Of a stretch of 64,000 nucleotides of DNA, positions 41,781 to 53,378 are shown one piece after another. How positions within the stretch are numbered: the first letter of the stretch is position 1; each line of letters begins with the position of its first letter. The notes below the pieces were generated by a model. The model saw only the letters and a list, made by a program, of their open reading frames with translations, was not told the DNA's origin and ran no database searches. The stretch is from Mariniflexile maritimum. GTDB taxonomy: Bacteria > Bacteroidota > Bacteroidia > Flavobacteriales > Flavobacteriaceae. The position numbers and the translations under genes were made by a program. The stretch is taken from positions 62,001-126,000 of the forward strand of contig NZ_WRPN01000001.1 of NCBI RefSeq assembly GCF_009746565.1. Reading direction: 5' to 3'.

Positions 41781-42608
41781 ATGGAAAAAGCAACGCAGTG
41801 GAAAGCAATAGCAATGGAATCCTTAACCAAAGTATGGTTTGAAATATCAAGCATATTCCCAAATATTATAGGAACGCTTGTTGTTTTATTTTTTGGATGG
41901 TTATTTGCAAAATTGGCGGTACGGCTTATTAAAAAGGTGCTTACCCTAGCCAAGGCCGATAAACTGGATGAAAAAATTAACGACATTGAGATTGTTGAAG
42001 GCAAAAAACTAAACTTCAACACCATTAAAATAGTTTCACTTTTTGTAAAGTGGCTTATTTATATCATGCTATTAATTATGGCATCCGATATCTTGGGCTT
42101 AAAAATAATATCACAGCAAATAAGCGACTTTTTAGGGTATTTGCCTAAGTTGTTCGCTGCTTTTGTAATATTTACCATTGGGTTATTGGCAGCCAATTTC
42201 ATTAAGAAAAGCTTAAAATCATTTTTTGAATCGATGGAATTGTCGGGTTCAAAAATCATTAGCCAAATTGTGTTTTTTATACTTCTGATTTTTATTTCTA
42301 TAACCGCCCTAAATCAGGCAGGAATAGATACCCAGATTATAACAAGCAATGTAACCATGATTCTGGCAGCCTTTCTTTTGGCATTTGCACTGGCATTTGG
42401 TTTTGGTGCCCAAAAAGTGGTAGGCGATTTATTAAGAACATTTTATGCCCGTAAAACCTACGAAATTGGACAGATAATTGAATTCAATGGTGTAAAGGGT
42501 GAAGTGGAATCTATTGATGGGATTACTGTAACCTTAAAAACCGAAAAAGGTAAATTTATTGTACCTATTAAAGATATTGTAGAGAGCCAAGTACGTGTGC
42601 AGGATTAA
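41781..42608 (+). CDS. Mechanosensitive ion channel family protein (MscS-like)
   Basis: This 275-residue channel has four membrane segments, including IIGTLVVLFFGWLFAKLAVR and MILAAFLLAFALAFGFGAQK, the latter like the pore helix of MscS. A small beta domain follows (GQIIEFNGVKGEVESIDGIT, KFIVPIKDIVESQVRV). It probably releases solutes on osmotic downshock. It lies 12 bases after the small protein in the ECF operon, suggesting envelope-stress control. Confidence 0.87.
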   Translation: MEKATQWKAIAMESLTKVWFEISSIFPNIIGTLVVLFFGWLFAKLAVRLIKKVLTLAKADKLDEKINDIEIVEGKKLNFNTIKIVSLFVKWLIYIMLLIMASDILGLKIISQQISDFLGYLPKLFAAFVIFTIGLLAANFIKKSLKSFFESMELSGSKIISQIVFFILLIFISITALNQAGIDTQIITSNVTMILAAFLLAFALAFGFGAQKVVGDLLRTFYARKTYEIGQIIEFNGVKGEVESIDGITVTLKTEKGKFIVPIKDIVESQVRVQD

Positions 42609-42832
42609 CTTTAAGTTAGGGTTAAATTTGGTTGGTTACCTTGCATCTCGAACCGCTCTCTACATCTTATCATCCCTTTTCCATCTTGATAGTTTTCTGG
42701 ATGAAACAGGGATTTTTTTTATTGCCCATAAAAAGCGCATAGTTAAGTTATTTTCAAATAAAAAAACAATAGTTTCGTTTAAGCGTTAATAAATGCCATA
42801 ACACGCACAATGTTGCCAACCAATCCAACTAA

Positions 42833-43582
42833 ATGAGATACCCCTGTTTATTAAGCATTATTCTGCTAGCCACGTTTTTTTCAAACAGTCAAAATACCAC
42901 ATCAGATTCTCTTCAACATGTTAAAAACCCAGCAATCAAGACCAAAGATTTCATCATACCAACCCTATTGATAGGTTATGGCGTAGTTGGGCTTGAAAGT
43001 CATGCCCTTAAAAGTGCAAATGCGGAAATAAGTGAAGAAGTGCACGAACATATTGACGATAAATTTACGATTGATGATATAGCGCAGTACACCCCTTTTT
43101 TAAGTGTCTATGCCCTAAATTCATTGGGTATCCAAGGTAAGCACAATTTTAAGGATCGCACCATTATTTTAGGTAGCGCTTACCTTTTAATGGCAGGAAC
43201 TGTGAATGTTTTAAAACATACCGCCCCAGTAGAACGGCCCGATGGTACATCAACAAACTCATTTCCATCGGGGCATACGGCCACGGCATTTATGGGTGCC
43301 GAATTTTTATATCAGGAATATAAAGAGGTCTCCATTTTATATGGTATAACGGGGTATGTTATTGCAACCGGTACCGGTTTTTTCAGAATGTATAACGATA
43401 GGCATTGGCTTACCGATGTGGCAGCCGGTGCGGGTATAGGGATATTAAGCACCAAAATTGCTTATTGGGTACATCCGTTTATTGCAAAGCATATTTTTAA
43501 GGATAAAGCATCCGTAAACGGAATGGTCATGCCTTTTTATAACGGTAAGCAAAGTGGTTTGGGTGTTGTCGTTGCCTTTTAA
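42833..43582 (+). CDS. PAP2-family phosphatase with signal peptide
   Basis: This 249-residue protein has a signal-like start (CLLSIILLATFFSNSQ), a long N-terminal region and the three PAP2 motifs: KHTAPVERPDG, NSFPSGHTATAF and RMYNDRHWLTDVAAG. It probably dephosphorylates a lipid phosphate or a nucleotide in the envelope. The PAP2 protein at 24086 is shorter and not closely similar. The 224-base gap before this gene shows no clear gene; its 64-codon frame is unconvincing. Confidence 0.88.
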   Translation: MRYPCLLSIILLATFFSNSQNTTSDSLQHVKNPAIKTKDFIIPTLLIGYGVVGLESHALKSANAEISEEVHEHIDDKFTIDDIAQYTPFLSVYALNSLGIQGKHNFKDRTIILGSAYLLMAGTVNVLKHTAPVERPDGTSTNSFPSGHTATAFMGAEFLYQEYKEVSILYGITGYVIATGTGFFRMYNDRHWLTDVAAGAGIGILSTKIAYWVHPFIAKHIFKDKASVNGMVMPFYNGKQSGLGVVVAF

Positions 43583-43776
43583 GTGGCAACTTCTGCGTTA
43601 ACGGAACTGTTTTTTTAAATGTTTTATGCTAATTTGGGTTTTGGGTGTTAATGTTGGCATTTAAGATGATTTTTTTTTAACGGTGGTTCGCTTTTTGGAA
43701 ACGTTATAAGAAAAAAAATAGTCATTCATAAAACAACCTAAAGCCTTACCAACATCTTGTTAAAAACTCCGTTTAA

Positions 43777-45486
<1,710 letters not shown>

Positions 45487-45521
45487 ACTTTGGACAATTA
45501 ATTGATTACTAACACGACCCA

Positions 45522-45551
45522 GACCTCACTGGTTTATAAACCGGTGGGGTC
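45522..45551 (+). terminator. Long stem-loop between pyrG and yidC
   Basis: GACCTCACTGGTT pairs with AACCGGTGGGGTC (two G-U pairs on the plus strand). No T-run follows (CTTAATAAAT), so it may be an attenuating or RNA-stabilising hairpin rather than a classical terminator. Confidence 0.5.
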
Positions 45552-45565
45552 TTAATAAATAAACT

Positions 45566-47464
45566 ATGGAAGAAAAAAAATTAGACATCAATTCGGTAAT
45601 AGGTTTTGTGCTTATTTTCGGTATTTTAATGTACATGCTCTGGCAAAACCAACCCACGCCCGAACAGCTAAAAGCGCAAGAAAAGGCCAAACAGGAACAG
45701 GTTGCAAAAGAAAGTAAAGCTACTAAACAAGACCAAACCAAGGTTGTTACTCCAGAAGACCTTTCTGCAACTGGCTTGACCGATTCATTGAAATTAGCAA
45801 ATTTAAAAAACAAATGGGGCGCCTTTGCTTATGCTGCATCCAAAGCATCGCCAAACCAGACCGTGGTTGAAAGCGATTTGCTAAAGCTTACATTTAATAA
45901 CAAAGGCGGGTATCTTTCAGAAGTAAAACTAAAAAAACATACCGATTTTAATGATAACCCCATCTATCTTATTAAAGATAACAATGCTTCCTTCAACATT
46001 AATTTCGGAACAACCGATAGCAGGATTCTCAATACCAAGGATTTATATTTTGAACCAACCGTAACCAAAAATGGCGATTTAACGGTGGTTTCAATGAAAT
46101 TGAAAGTGTCTGAAACCAAATTTTTGGAATACCGTTATGAATTGAAACAGGGCGATTATATGATGGGCTTCACCGTGCGGTCCCAAGGATTGAGCGATGT
46201 TTTAAACAGTTCGCAGCCCATTAATTTAGACTGGGACCTGAAAACCTACCGTCATGCCCAAAGCATTTCGTATGAAAACCGATATACCGAAGTGGTTTTT
46301 GAATATGAGGGTGGTAAGGACGATTATTTGGGGCAACGTGCCGAATCTGAAGATACCGGAAATGAGGTAACCTATGTTGCCTTTAAACAGCATTTTTTCA
46401 CCTCTATTTTATTGGCCGACACCCCATTTAAAACAGGAACGTTTAAGTCGAAGAACTTAGTACAGAATGAAGATGTCGATACACTTTTTACCAAGGCATT
46501 TTCGGCCAAGTTCCCGTTAGAGCTTGCAGGTGGTGAAATTAACAAATCAATGGATTGGTACTATGGCCCCAGTGATTTTAAGATTTTAAACAAATACGAT
46601 AGAAATTTAGATGAAGTAGTGCCTTTGGGTTGGGGTATTTTTGGATGGATAAACAAATACATGTTCATTCCCTTGTTCGCTTTCCTAGGAAGCTTTTTAC
46701 CTTACGGCATCGCCATTATTGTTATGACGATATTGATCAAATTATTAATGTCGTTTGTGCAATACAAGCAGTTTTTATCGCAAGCGAAAATGAAAATTTT
46801 AAAGCCAGAATTGGATGCCATTCGCGAGAAGCATAAAGACAATAAAATGAAAGCGCAACAAGAAACCTTGGCGCTTCAAACAAAAGCGGGCGCAAGCCCA
46901 ATGGCAGGTTGCATCCCTGCATTGGTACAATTGCCCGTATTTTATGCGCTGTTCCAGTTTTTCCCATCGGCGTTCGATTTGCGCCAAAAAAGCTTCCTAT
47001 GGGTTAAGGATTTGTCGTCCTATGACACTATTGCGGAATTACCGTTCAAAATCCCATTCTATGGCGACCACGTAAGTTTGTTCCCCATATTGGCATCGGT
47101 GGCCATTTTCTTTTACATGCGCTTAACAACAGGCGACCAAATGGCTTCGCAACCAACAGCAGATGGCATGCCCGATATGGCTAAAATGATGAAGTACATG
47201 ATGTACTTTTCGCCAATTATGATGTTGTTTTTCTTTAATAATTATGCCTCTGGATTGAGTTTGTATTACTTTATTTCAAACTTAATTAGCATTGGAATCA
47301 TCTTAGTGATTAAAAATTATATTCTTGACGAAGATAAAATCCATGCCCAAATTCAAGAAAATAAGAAGAAGCCCAAAAAGGAAAACCGTTTCCAGAAAAA
47401 AATGGCTGAAATGATGGAACAGGCAGAACTACAAAAACAAGCCCAACAAAAAAAGAAAAAATAG
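45566..47464 (+). CDS. yidC: Membrane protein insertase YidC
   Basis: This 632-residue insertase has a first membrane segment VIGFVLIFGILMYMLWQNQ, then a long periplasmic beta-sandwich domain to about 350. The conserved membrane core follows: LPYGIAIIVMTILIKLLMSF, AGASPMAGCIPALVQLPVFY and MMLFFFNNYASGLSLYYFIS. The tail is strongly basic (KKPKKENRFQKKMAEMMEQA), as in ribosome-binding YidC proteins. It inserts and folds inner-membrane proteins alone or with Sec. Confidence 0.97.
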   Translation: MEEKKLDINSVIGFVLIFGILMYMLWQNQPTPEQLKAQEKAKQEQVAKESKATKQDQTKVVTPEDLSATGLTDSLKLANLKNKWGAFAYAASKASPNQTVVESDLLKLTFNNKGGYLSEVKLKKHTDFNDNPIYLIKDNNASFNINFGTTDSRILNTKDLYFEPTVTKNGDLTVVSMKLKVSETKFLEYRYELKQGDYMMGFTVRSQGLSDVLNSSQPINLDWDLKTYRHAQSISYENRYTEVVFEYEGGKDDYLGQRAESEDTGNEVTYVAFKQHFFTSILLADTPFKTGTFKSKNLVQNEDVDTLFTKAFSAKFPLELAGGEINKSMDWYYGPSDFKILNKYDRNLDEVVPLGWGIFGWINKYMFIPLFAFLGSFLPYGIAIIVMTILIKLLMSFVQYKQFLSQAKMKILKPELDAIREKHKDNKMKAQQETLALQTKAGASPMAGCIPALVQLPVFYALFQFFPSAFDLRQKSFLWVKDLSSYDTIAELPFKIPFYGDHVSLFPILASVAIFFYMRLTTGDQMASQPTADGMPDMAKMMKYMMYFSPIMMLFFFNNYASGLSLYYFISNLISIGIILVIKNYILDEDKIHAQIQENKKKPKKENRFQKKMAEMMEQAELQKQAQQKKKK

Positions 47465-47468
47465 TTTG

Positions 47469-47496
47469 AAGCTGCCGTAACTGGCAGCTTTTTTTA
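47469..47496 (+). terminator. Rho-independent terminator after yidC
   Basis: AAGCTGCC-GTAACT-GGCAGCTT forms an 8-bp perfect stem followed by TTTTT, beginning 4 bases after the stop codon. Confidence 0.9.
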
Positions 47497-47569
47497 TATA
47501 CAATTTGAAGCTTTTAATGACGTTTATATAGTCATGATCAAAAGAAATCAATTTAAACAAACGTTTTTT

Positions 47570-48271
47570 ATGAAAACTGTAAGTACCTTTTTGTTGCTAG
47601 TCGTTTCTACAATGGTTTTTTCACAAGAGACCAATCAAATAGATGCCAACGGTAAACGCCATGGTATCTGGAAAAAAACCTTCGACAACAGTCCTATTTT
47701 AAGATATGAAGGCACATTTTTTCACGGAAAGGAAATAGGGCTTTTTAAATTTTATAAAAACCTAAACAATAAAGCGGTTTTAACGGCTACAAAAGAGTTT
47801 GACCAAAAAAATTCCAAGGCCTATGTTAAGTTTTTTGCCTCTACGGGAAAACTTATCAGTGAAGGAACCATGGATGGTAAAAAATATATTGGCACCTGGA
47901 AATACTACCAAAAAGACAGTGATGCACTATTAACGCTCGAGCATTATGATGCCTTTGGAAACTTACATGGCGAACGGTTGGTGTATTATCCAAACGGTGA
48001 AATAGCCGAGAAACAATTTTATAAAGCGGGCAAATTGGATGGGGTTTCCGTAGTGTTTTCTGATAAAAAAGTGTTGCTAAGTGAAGTAGTGTATGCAAAT
48101 GATGAATTGCATGGATATTCAAAATACTTCTCACCAAAAGGTGAATTGGTTGCGGAAGGTCTTTATAAAAACGGTAAGAAAGAAGGTGTTTGGAAATATT
48201 ATGAAAATGGCCGGCCCACCGAAGAAAAAAACTTTTCAAATATGCCCAAATACATAAAAAAAACTCCTTAA
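47570..48271 (+). CDS. Secreted MORN-repeat (YwqK-like) protein
   Basis: From ATG 47570 (MKTVSTFLLLVVSTMVFSQE) the product is 233 residues with a clear signal peptide. At least five MORN-type repeats follow, for example GKRHGIWKKTFDNSPILRYE, GYSKYFSPKGELVAEGLYKN and GKKEGVWKYYENGRPTEEKN. The family is often labelled YwqK antitoxin-like, but no toxin is adjacent and the secretion signal makes that role unlikely. The terminator stem begins inside the last codons. Confidence 0.85.
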   Translation: MKTVSTFLLLVVSTMVFSQETNQIDANGKRHGIWKKTFDNSPILRYEGTFFHGKEIGLFKFYKNLNNKAVLTATKEFDQKNSKAYVKFFASTGKLISEGTMDGKKYIGTWKYYQKDSDALLTLEHYDAFGNLHGERLVYYPNGEIAEKQFYKAGKLDGVSVVFSDKKVLLSEVVYANDELHGYSKYFSPKGELVAEGLYKNGKKEGVWKYYENGRPTEEKNFSNMPKYIKKTP

Positions 48272-48292
48272 TTTCTTAAGGAGCCCTTTTTC
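48260..48292 (+). terminator. Terminator overlapping the MORN gene stop codon
   Basis: CTCCTTAA-TTTC-TTAAGGAG is followed by CCCTTTTTC and preceded by an A-run. The TAA of the left arm is the stop codon. Confidence 0.8.
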
Positions 48293-48349
48293 ATAGACAA
48301 TTTTTATTAGAAATTGACTACTGCTATTAATCTATCTAAACAAAACAAA

Positions 48350-49312
48350 TTAATTCAATTTAGGAAGGATTACTTTATCAATTACGTGTATCACGCCATT
48401 AGCTGCCTGCACGTTTACTGCAACTATTTTGCTCACCCTATTGTTGGCATCGGTTAAAGTAGCACCTCCGGTAGTTTTAGCGGTTATTACGCCACCCAAA
48501 GTTGTAATGGCCATATTGTTTGTTAAGGCAGTTGACTGTACATTGGCCCCTGCAACAACGTGCATATTTAAAGTAGCCGATAAAGTAGCCGTTGGTATGG
48601 CGGCCAAATTAGCAACACCTAGTTCGGTTAATAAACTTCCAAACGCTGCATTGGTTGGCGCGAACACTGTAAACGGCGCAGGAGCGACAGATTTAGACAA
48701 GGTACTAACATAAGTAAATGAGGATTCCCTGGTTAAAGCCGCAACTAGTGTAGAGAACGATGGATCGGCGGTTGCAAAGGTTACTACGGTTGGTAAACCT
48801 ATTACGGCATCAACAACATGTATTACACCGTTTGTAGCATTAATATCTGGAGTTGTTACTTTTGAAACACCATTCAAATTTACACCACCTGTTGTATTAA
48901 TAAACATACTTAAATTTAATTGGGTATCGCCATAAGTGGCCAGGGTATTTACATAACCAGTGGTTAAACCAGCAGACATGTTTTTACCAGCAACCACATG
49001 GTTTAACAATACTTGTTTTAAAACATTTACCGGTACAGCATTCAAGTTTGCAAAATTGTTTGCTGTTAAAAATGCTTGAAATGCTGCATTGGTAGGCGCA
49101 AATACGGTATAGGCACCAGGGCTATCCAAAGTTTCTACCAATCCTGCACGATCTAAGGCCGCTACTAAGGTTTCAAATCCAGGGGTTGCAGCAGCAATTT
49201 CTGCAATGGTTTCTGGTTGTTTTACGGGGTCGTCATCATCACTACATGATACTGTTGCAAACAAAGCAAATGCAATTAATGAGAGCTTACTGATAAATTT
49301 GATCTTTTTCAT
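48350..49312 (-). CDS. Lipoprotein with two fasciclin domains
   Basis: The start is set at the ATG ending at 49312 (MKKIKFISKLSLIAFALFAT, 320 residues). The signal ends in TVSCSDDDD, a lipobox Cys followed by Asp residues, so it is probably a lipoprotein. Two FAS1 domains follow, each with the TVFAPTNAAF motif (APGAYTVFAPTNAAFQAF-type at about 75 and PAPFTVFAPTNAAFGSLL at about 215). Each ends with a GVIHVVDAVIG or GVIHVIDKVIL strand. The role is likely surface adhesion. Confidence 0.93.
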   Translation of the reverse strand: MKKIKFISKLSLIAFALFATVSCSDDDDPVKQPETIAEIAAATPGFETLVAALDRAGLVETLDSPGAYTVFAPTNAAFQAFLTANNFANLNAVPVNVLKQVLLNHVVAGKNMSAGLTTGYVNTLATYGDTQLNLSMFINTTGGVNLNGVSKVTTPDINATNGVIHVVDAVIGLPTVVTFATADPSFSTLVAALTRESSFTYVSTLSKSVAPAPFTVFAPTNAAFGSLLTELGVANLAAIPTATLSATLNMHVVAGANVQSTALTNNMAITTLGGVITAKTTGGATLTDANNRVSKIVAVNVQAANGVIHVIDKVILPKLN

Positions 49313-49339
49313 TTTATATAGTTTTATAAATTTGTTTAA

Positions 49340-49371
49340 CAAAAATACAAAAACTTTAAACAAAATATCAA
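49340..49371 (-). promoter_or_regulatory. Promoter of the fasciclin lipoprotein gene
   Basis: The minus strand reads TTG, a 21-base spacer, then TATTTTTG (49340-49347), 27 bases upstream of the preferred ATG. The longer frame to 49363 would overlap it. Confidence 0.55.
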
Positions 49372-49466
49372 ATTTTTGTTTAAAGTTTTGTTAAAAAAAT
49401 TAAACAATATAAAATCCTATACTTAAAACCCTTTGAAACTTAACCTATTTCATCCTATATAATTTA

Positions 49467-49474
49467 TATATTTG
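49467..49474 (+). promoter_or_regulatory. -7 element for mnmA
   Basis: TATATTTG matches TAnnTTTG and ends 16 bases before the ATG at 49491, implying a very short leader. Confidence 0.5.
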
Positions 49475-49490
49475 CACAATAAATTATATA

Positions 49491-50678
49491 ATGAAACGGG
49501 TAATAATAGGACTTTCAGGAGGGGTTGATTCGAGTGTAGCAGCTTATTTATTAAAGCAGCAAGGGTACGAGGTGATTGGTTTGTTTATGAAAAACTGGCA
49601 CGATGATACGGTTACTATTTCAAATGAATGTCCGTGGTTGGAAGACAGTAACGATGCCATGCTGGTTGCGGAAAAGTTGGGAATTCCGTTTCAAACAGTC
49701 GATTTAAGCGAAGCTTATAAAGAGCGCATTGTCGATTATATGTTTAAGGAATATGAAAAGGGCAGAACGCCAAACCCCGATGTGCTCTGTAACAGGGAAA
49801 TAAAGTTTGATGTGTTTATGGATATTGCCCTTGAACTTGGAGCCGATTATGTGGCTACGGGCCATTACTGTAGAAAGGGCATCATCCAAAAAGAAGGGAA
49901 AGTATTCTACCAATTGCTTGCTGGCGTTGATGACAATAAAGATCAATCTTATTTTTTATGTCAATTATCGCAATCACAATTGGCTAAATCCTTATTTCCA
50001 ATAGGCGCATTAACCAAACCTCAAGTCCGCGACATTGCACTGGAACTGGATTTGGTTACGGCAGGGAAGAAAGACTCACAGGGCCTATGCTTTATTGGTA
50101 AGGTAAAGTTGCCCGATTTCCTTCAACAGCAATTAAAACCAAAAACGGGCGATATTGTTGAAATACCCAAAAACCATCCTATATACAACAAGGTTTCAAT
50201 CAAGTTCAGTTCCAAAGAAGATGAGCTTGCCTATTTGTCGCGCAAATTAGACTACAAAATGGAATACGGAACCATCGTAGGAAAGCATCAAGGTGCCCAC
50301 TATTTTACAAAAGGGCAACGCAAAGGGTTGGCGGTTGGCGGCACTTTAGAACCGCTTTTTGTGATTGATACCGATGTTGAGGAAAACGTTATTTACACGG
50401 GCCAAGGTAAGGAACATCCTGGATTGTTAAAAAAAGCCCTGTTTGTTGCCAACGAAGAATTACATTGGATTCGTGAGGATTTGGCTTTACAAATAGGCGA
50501 AACCATGGATGTTATGGCAAGAATCCGCTATCGGCAACCCCTGCAAAAAGCCCTGTTGCATAAAGTAGCTTCAGGATTATATGTAGAATTTGAAACTTTA
50601 CAATCTGCCATAACCGAAGGACAGTTCGTGGCATGGTATTTAGAGGATGAATTAGTTGGATCTGGTGTAATTTACTAA
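49491..50678 (+). CDS. mnmA: tRNA-specific 2-thiouridylase MnmA
   Basis: This 395-residue enzyme thiolates U34 of tRNAs for Lys, Glu and Gln. The PP-loop is [20 protein letters not shown] at residues 4-23. The catalytic cysteines lie in [15 protein letters not shown] (about 102) and [20 protein letters not shown] (about 200). [16 protein letters not shown] and [12 protein letters not shown] are family-typical. The subtilase gene follows after 25 bases on the same strand and is probably co-transcribed. Confidence 0.97.
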   Translation: MKRVIIGLSGGVDSSVAAYLLKQQGYEVIGLFMKNWHDDTVTISNECPWLEDSNDAMLVAEKLGIPFQTVDLSEAYKERIVDYMFKEYEKGRTPNPDVLCNREIKFDVFMDIALELGADYVATGHYCRKGIIQKEGKVFYQLLAGVDDNKDQSYFLCQLSQSQLAKSLFPIGALTKPQVRDIALELDLVTAGKKDSQGLCFIGKVKLPDFLQQQLKPKTGDIVEIPKNHPIYNKVSIKFSSKEDELAYLSRKLDYKMEYGTIVGKHQGAHYFTKGQRKGLAVGGTLEPLFVIDTDVEENVIYTGQGKEHPGLLKKALFVANEELHWIREDLALQIGETMDVMARIRYRQPLQKALLHKVASGLYVEFETLQSAITEGQFVAWYLEDELVGSGVIY

Positions 50679-50703
50679 CTTAGGCCATTAAAATTGCTAT
50701 AAT

Positions 50704-52320
50704 ATGAAGAAAAGATTATTATTAGTTATGCTCGTGTGCTCTCATTTCACACTTTTAGCGCAAGAAGATGCCTGGGTTTATTTAAAAGATAAAGCAACAA
50801 CCATTGCCAATATTTCTAGTTTAACAGATATATTAACCGCAAAAGCAATAGCGAGAAAAAATGCCCATAATGTCCCTATTGACGATCGCGATATTCCAGT
50901 AAATCCTGCGTACATTTCACAACTAAAATCTGCAACTGGCATTACCGTAATGGCGAAATCGAAATGGTTCAATGCGGTACACGTTAGGGGCAGCGAAACC
51001 GATATTAAAAATTTACCCAGCAGTTTTCCGTTTATAGAGCGCATCGATTTTGCCAACAAAAGTTTAAACCTTAATAAACCCGTTAAGCAAAAAACGCCAA
51101 CAAAAACAGAAAGCACCCTCGAAACATTTAATTATGGTACTGCTGCCAATCAAGTGGAAATGATTCATGCCAACCAGTTGCATTTGTCAAATTACACAGG
51201 TGCGGGCATGACGGTTGCTGTGATGGACAGTGGCTTTCCCGGGGTAAACACCCTAAGTGCTTTTGAAAGATTGCGAACGGTTGGACAGGTAATGGGCACC
51301 TACGATTTTGTTGGTAAAGATGAAGATGTTTATACCAATACTACCAGCAGTCATGGTACTTTGGTTTTAAGCACCATGGCAGGTTACATTGAAAATCAAT
51401 ACGTTGGCACCGCTCCAGATGCATCGTATTATTTATTTGTAACCGAGGATGATGATAGCGAAAACCCCGTAGAGGAGAGTTATTGGGTTGAAGCCGCTGA
51501 ACGTGCCGATAGTTTGGGCGTAGATGTTATTAACACCTCTTTGGGCTATACTACTTTTGACAATGAAAATTATAACCACACAACTGCCGATATGGATGGC
51601 AATACCACCTTTATAACCAAAGGCGCTAACATTGCTTTTGAAAAAGGGATGTTGTTGGTAAATTCGGCAGGGAATGATGGCAATAAACCTTGGCAAATAG
51701 TAGGTGCGCCTGCCGATGCAGCGGGAGTTTTTACAGTAGGCGCAGTAACGGCAGCCGGTAATTATGCAACCTTTAGTTCAATTGGAAGTGCCTTTCAATC
51801 TGTACACAAGCCCGATGTGGTAGCCCAAGGGGAGGGAAGTTACGTTATTTTAGAAAATGGCGCTATCGAAACACGCAGCGGTACTTCATTTAGTGCGCCA
51901 ATTATGGCTGGAGGTATGGTTTGTTTATGGCAAGCCCTACCCAATAAAACAAATGCCGAAATCATGCAGTTGGTACGTCAGTCGGCTTCAATATTTAGCT
52001 ATCCCACTTATGCTTTGGGTTATGGTATTCCAAATTTGCAATTGGCACTCAATTTAACATTAGGCGTTGCGGGCGATGATTTCAACACCAGTGTAAAGGT
52101 GTTTCCAAACCCAGTAAAAGAGCATCTGTATTTTAAAATGCCTTCAAATGAAACGTTCTTAAAAGTTATGGTATTTGATATGCTTGGGAAACAGGTTCTG
52201 CATCATTCTGTGGATGCCGTTACCAATCAATTAGATGTTTCATCCCTTTCAAAAGGACTCTATCTTTTAAAAATTCATTCAAAAAACAACGCAGCAACGT
52301 TTAAAATCATCAAACAGTAA
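50704..52320 (+). CDS. Secreted S8 subtilisin-like protease with type IX secretion sorting domain
   Basis: This 538-residue protein has signal peptide RLLLVMLVCSHFTLLAQ and a pro-region to about 145. The catalytic triad is Asp175 (VAVMDSGFPG), His217 (SSHGTLVLSTMAGY) and Ser395 (RSGTSFSAPIMAGG), with the oxyanion Asn in VNSAGNDGNKPW. The last 75 residues form a Por-type sorting domain (VKVFPNPVKEHLYFKMPSNE, VFDMLGKQVL, LSKGLYLLKIHSKN). It is exported through the T9SS, supporting a gliding or predatory flavobacterial lifestyle. Confidence 0.95.
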   Translation: MKKRLLLVMLVCSHFTLLAQEDAWVYLKDKATTIANISSLTDILTAKAIARKNAHNVPIDDRDIPVNPAYISQLKSATGITVMAKSKWFNAVHVRGSETDIKNLPSSFPFIERIDFANKSLNLNKPVKQKTPTKTESTLETFNYGTAANQVEMIHANQLHLSNYTGAGMTVAVMDSGFPGVNTLSAFERLRTVGQVMGTYDFVGKDEDVYTNTTSSHGTLVLSTMAGYIENQYVGTAPDASYYLFVTEDDDSENPVEESYWVEAAERADSLGVDVINTSLGYTTFDNENYNHTTADMDGNTTFITKGANIAFEKGMLLVNSAGNDGNKPWQIVGAPADAAGVFTVGAVTAAGNYATFSSIGSAFQSVHKPDVVAQGEGSYVILENGAIETRSGTSFSAPIMAGGMVCLWQALPNKTNAEIMQLVRQSASIFSYPTYALGYGIPNLQLALNLTLGVAGDDFNTSVKVFPNPVKEHLYFKMPSNETFLKVMVFDMLGKQVLHHSVDAVTNQLDVSSLSKGLYLLKIHSKNNAATFKIIKQ

Positions 52321-53262
52321 ATGCCCAATAGAATTACGGAGTTATTCAATATAAAATATCCCATTATCCAAGCAGGTATGGTTTGGAATAGTGGTTGGAA
52401 ATTGGCGTCGGCAGCAAGCAATTCGGGCATTTTAGGATTATTAGGTGCCGGTTCCATGTATCCGGAAGTACTGCGCGAGCACATCCAAAAATGTAAAAAA
52501 GCTACCGAGAACCCGTTTGGGGTAAATGTACCTATGCTGTATCCAAACGTTCAGGAACTTATGGATATTATTGTTGAAGAAGGCGTTAAGATTGTGTTCA
52601 CTTCCGCAGGAAATCCTAAAACGTGGACAACGTGGTTGCAACAGCGCGGTATTACCGTGGTTCATGTTGTTAGTAGTGTTGCATTTGCCCTAAAAGCCCA
52701 AGAAGCGGGCGTTGATGCCGTTGTTGCCGAAGGGTTTGAGGCCGGTGGCCATAATGGGCGCGATGAAACTACGACCTTAACCTTGATACCTATGGTGAGG
52801 GAGCACATACATATTCCGTTAATTGCAGCGGGTGGTATTGCTACCGGAAAAGCCATGTTGGCAGCCATGGTGTTGGGAGCAGATGGGGTACAAGTGGGAA
52901 GTAGGTTTGTGGCTAGTGAAGAAAGTTCGGCACACGAAGCATTTAAAAAAATGGTGGTTGCAGCCAAAGAAGGCGATACGCAACTTACTTTAAAAGAATT
53001 AGCGCCAGTACGATTATTGAAAAACAAATTTTATAATGATGTGCAGGAACTTTATAAACAAACACCAACGCCCGAGCAATTAAAGGAGCTGTTGGGTAGG
53101 GGACGTGCCAAAAAAGGGATGTTTGAAGGTGATTTGGTTGAAGGAGAGCTGGAAATAGGACAAATTTCAGGGTTAATACACGATATTAAACCAGTTGCTC
53201 AAATTGTTGCGGATATGGTACAGGAGTTTGAAATGGCAAAACAACAAATTTCTAAAATATAA
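52321..53262 (+). CDS. Nitronate monooxygenase / FabK-like flavin oxidoreductase
   Basis: This 313-residue TIM-barrel flavoprotein begins at the base after the protease stop. Motifs: YPIIQAGMVWNSGWKLASAA, NPFGVNVPMLYPNVQELMDI, DAVVAEGFEAGGHNGRDE, PLIAAGGIATGKAMLAAMVL and GADGVQVGSRFVAS. The members oxidise nitronates or reduce enoyl groups. The HNGRD segment is typical of the 2-nitropropane dioxygenase-like group. The substrate is unknown. Confidence 0.92.
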   Translation: MPNRITELFNIKYPIIQAGMVWNSGWKLASAASNSGILGLLGAGSMYPEVLREHIQKCKKATENPFGVNVPMLYPNVQELMDIIVEEGVKIVFTSAGNPKTWTTWLQQRGITVVHVVSSVAFALKAQEAGVDAVVAEGFEAGGHNGRDETTTLTLIPMVREHIHIPLIAAGGIATGKAMLAAMVLGADGVQVGSRFVASEESSAHEAFKKMVVAAKEGDTQLTLKELAPVRLLKNKFYNDVQELYKQTPTPEQLKELLGRGRAKKGMFEGDLVEGELEIGQISGLIHDIKPVAQIVADMVQEFEMAKQQISKI

Positions 53263-53378
53263 ACAGTTACTTATCTGGTTTTGCATAATATGAAACTTCC
53301 ATAACCAGATTTCGTTACCCATTGGAATAACTAGTATGGAAGAACCATGTGACCGGTAAAATACAACAATAGAGACAC

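Noticed and set aside
42595-42789. 64-codon plus-strand frame after the MscS-like gene
   Set aside because: It overlaps the channel gene end and has no recognisable pattern or expected codon character.
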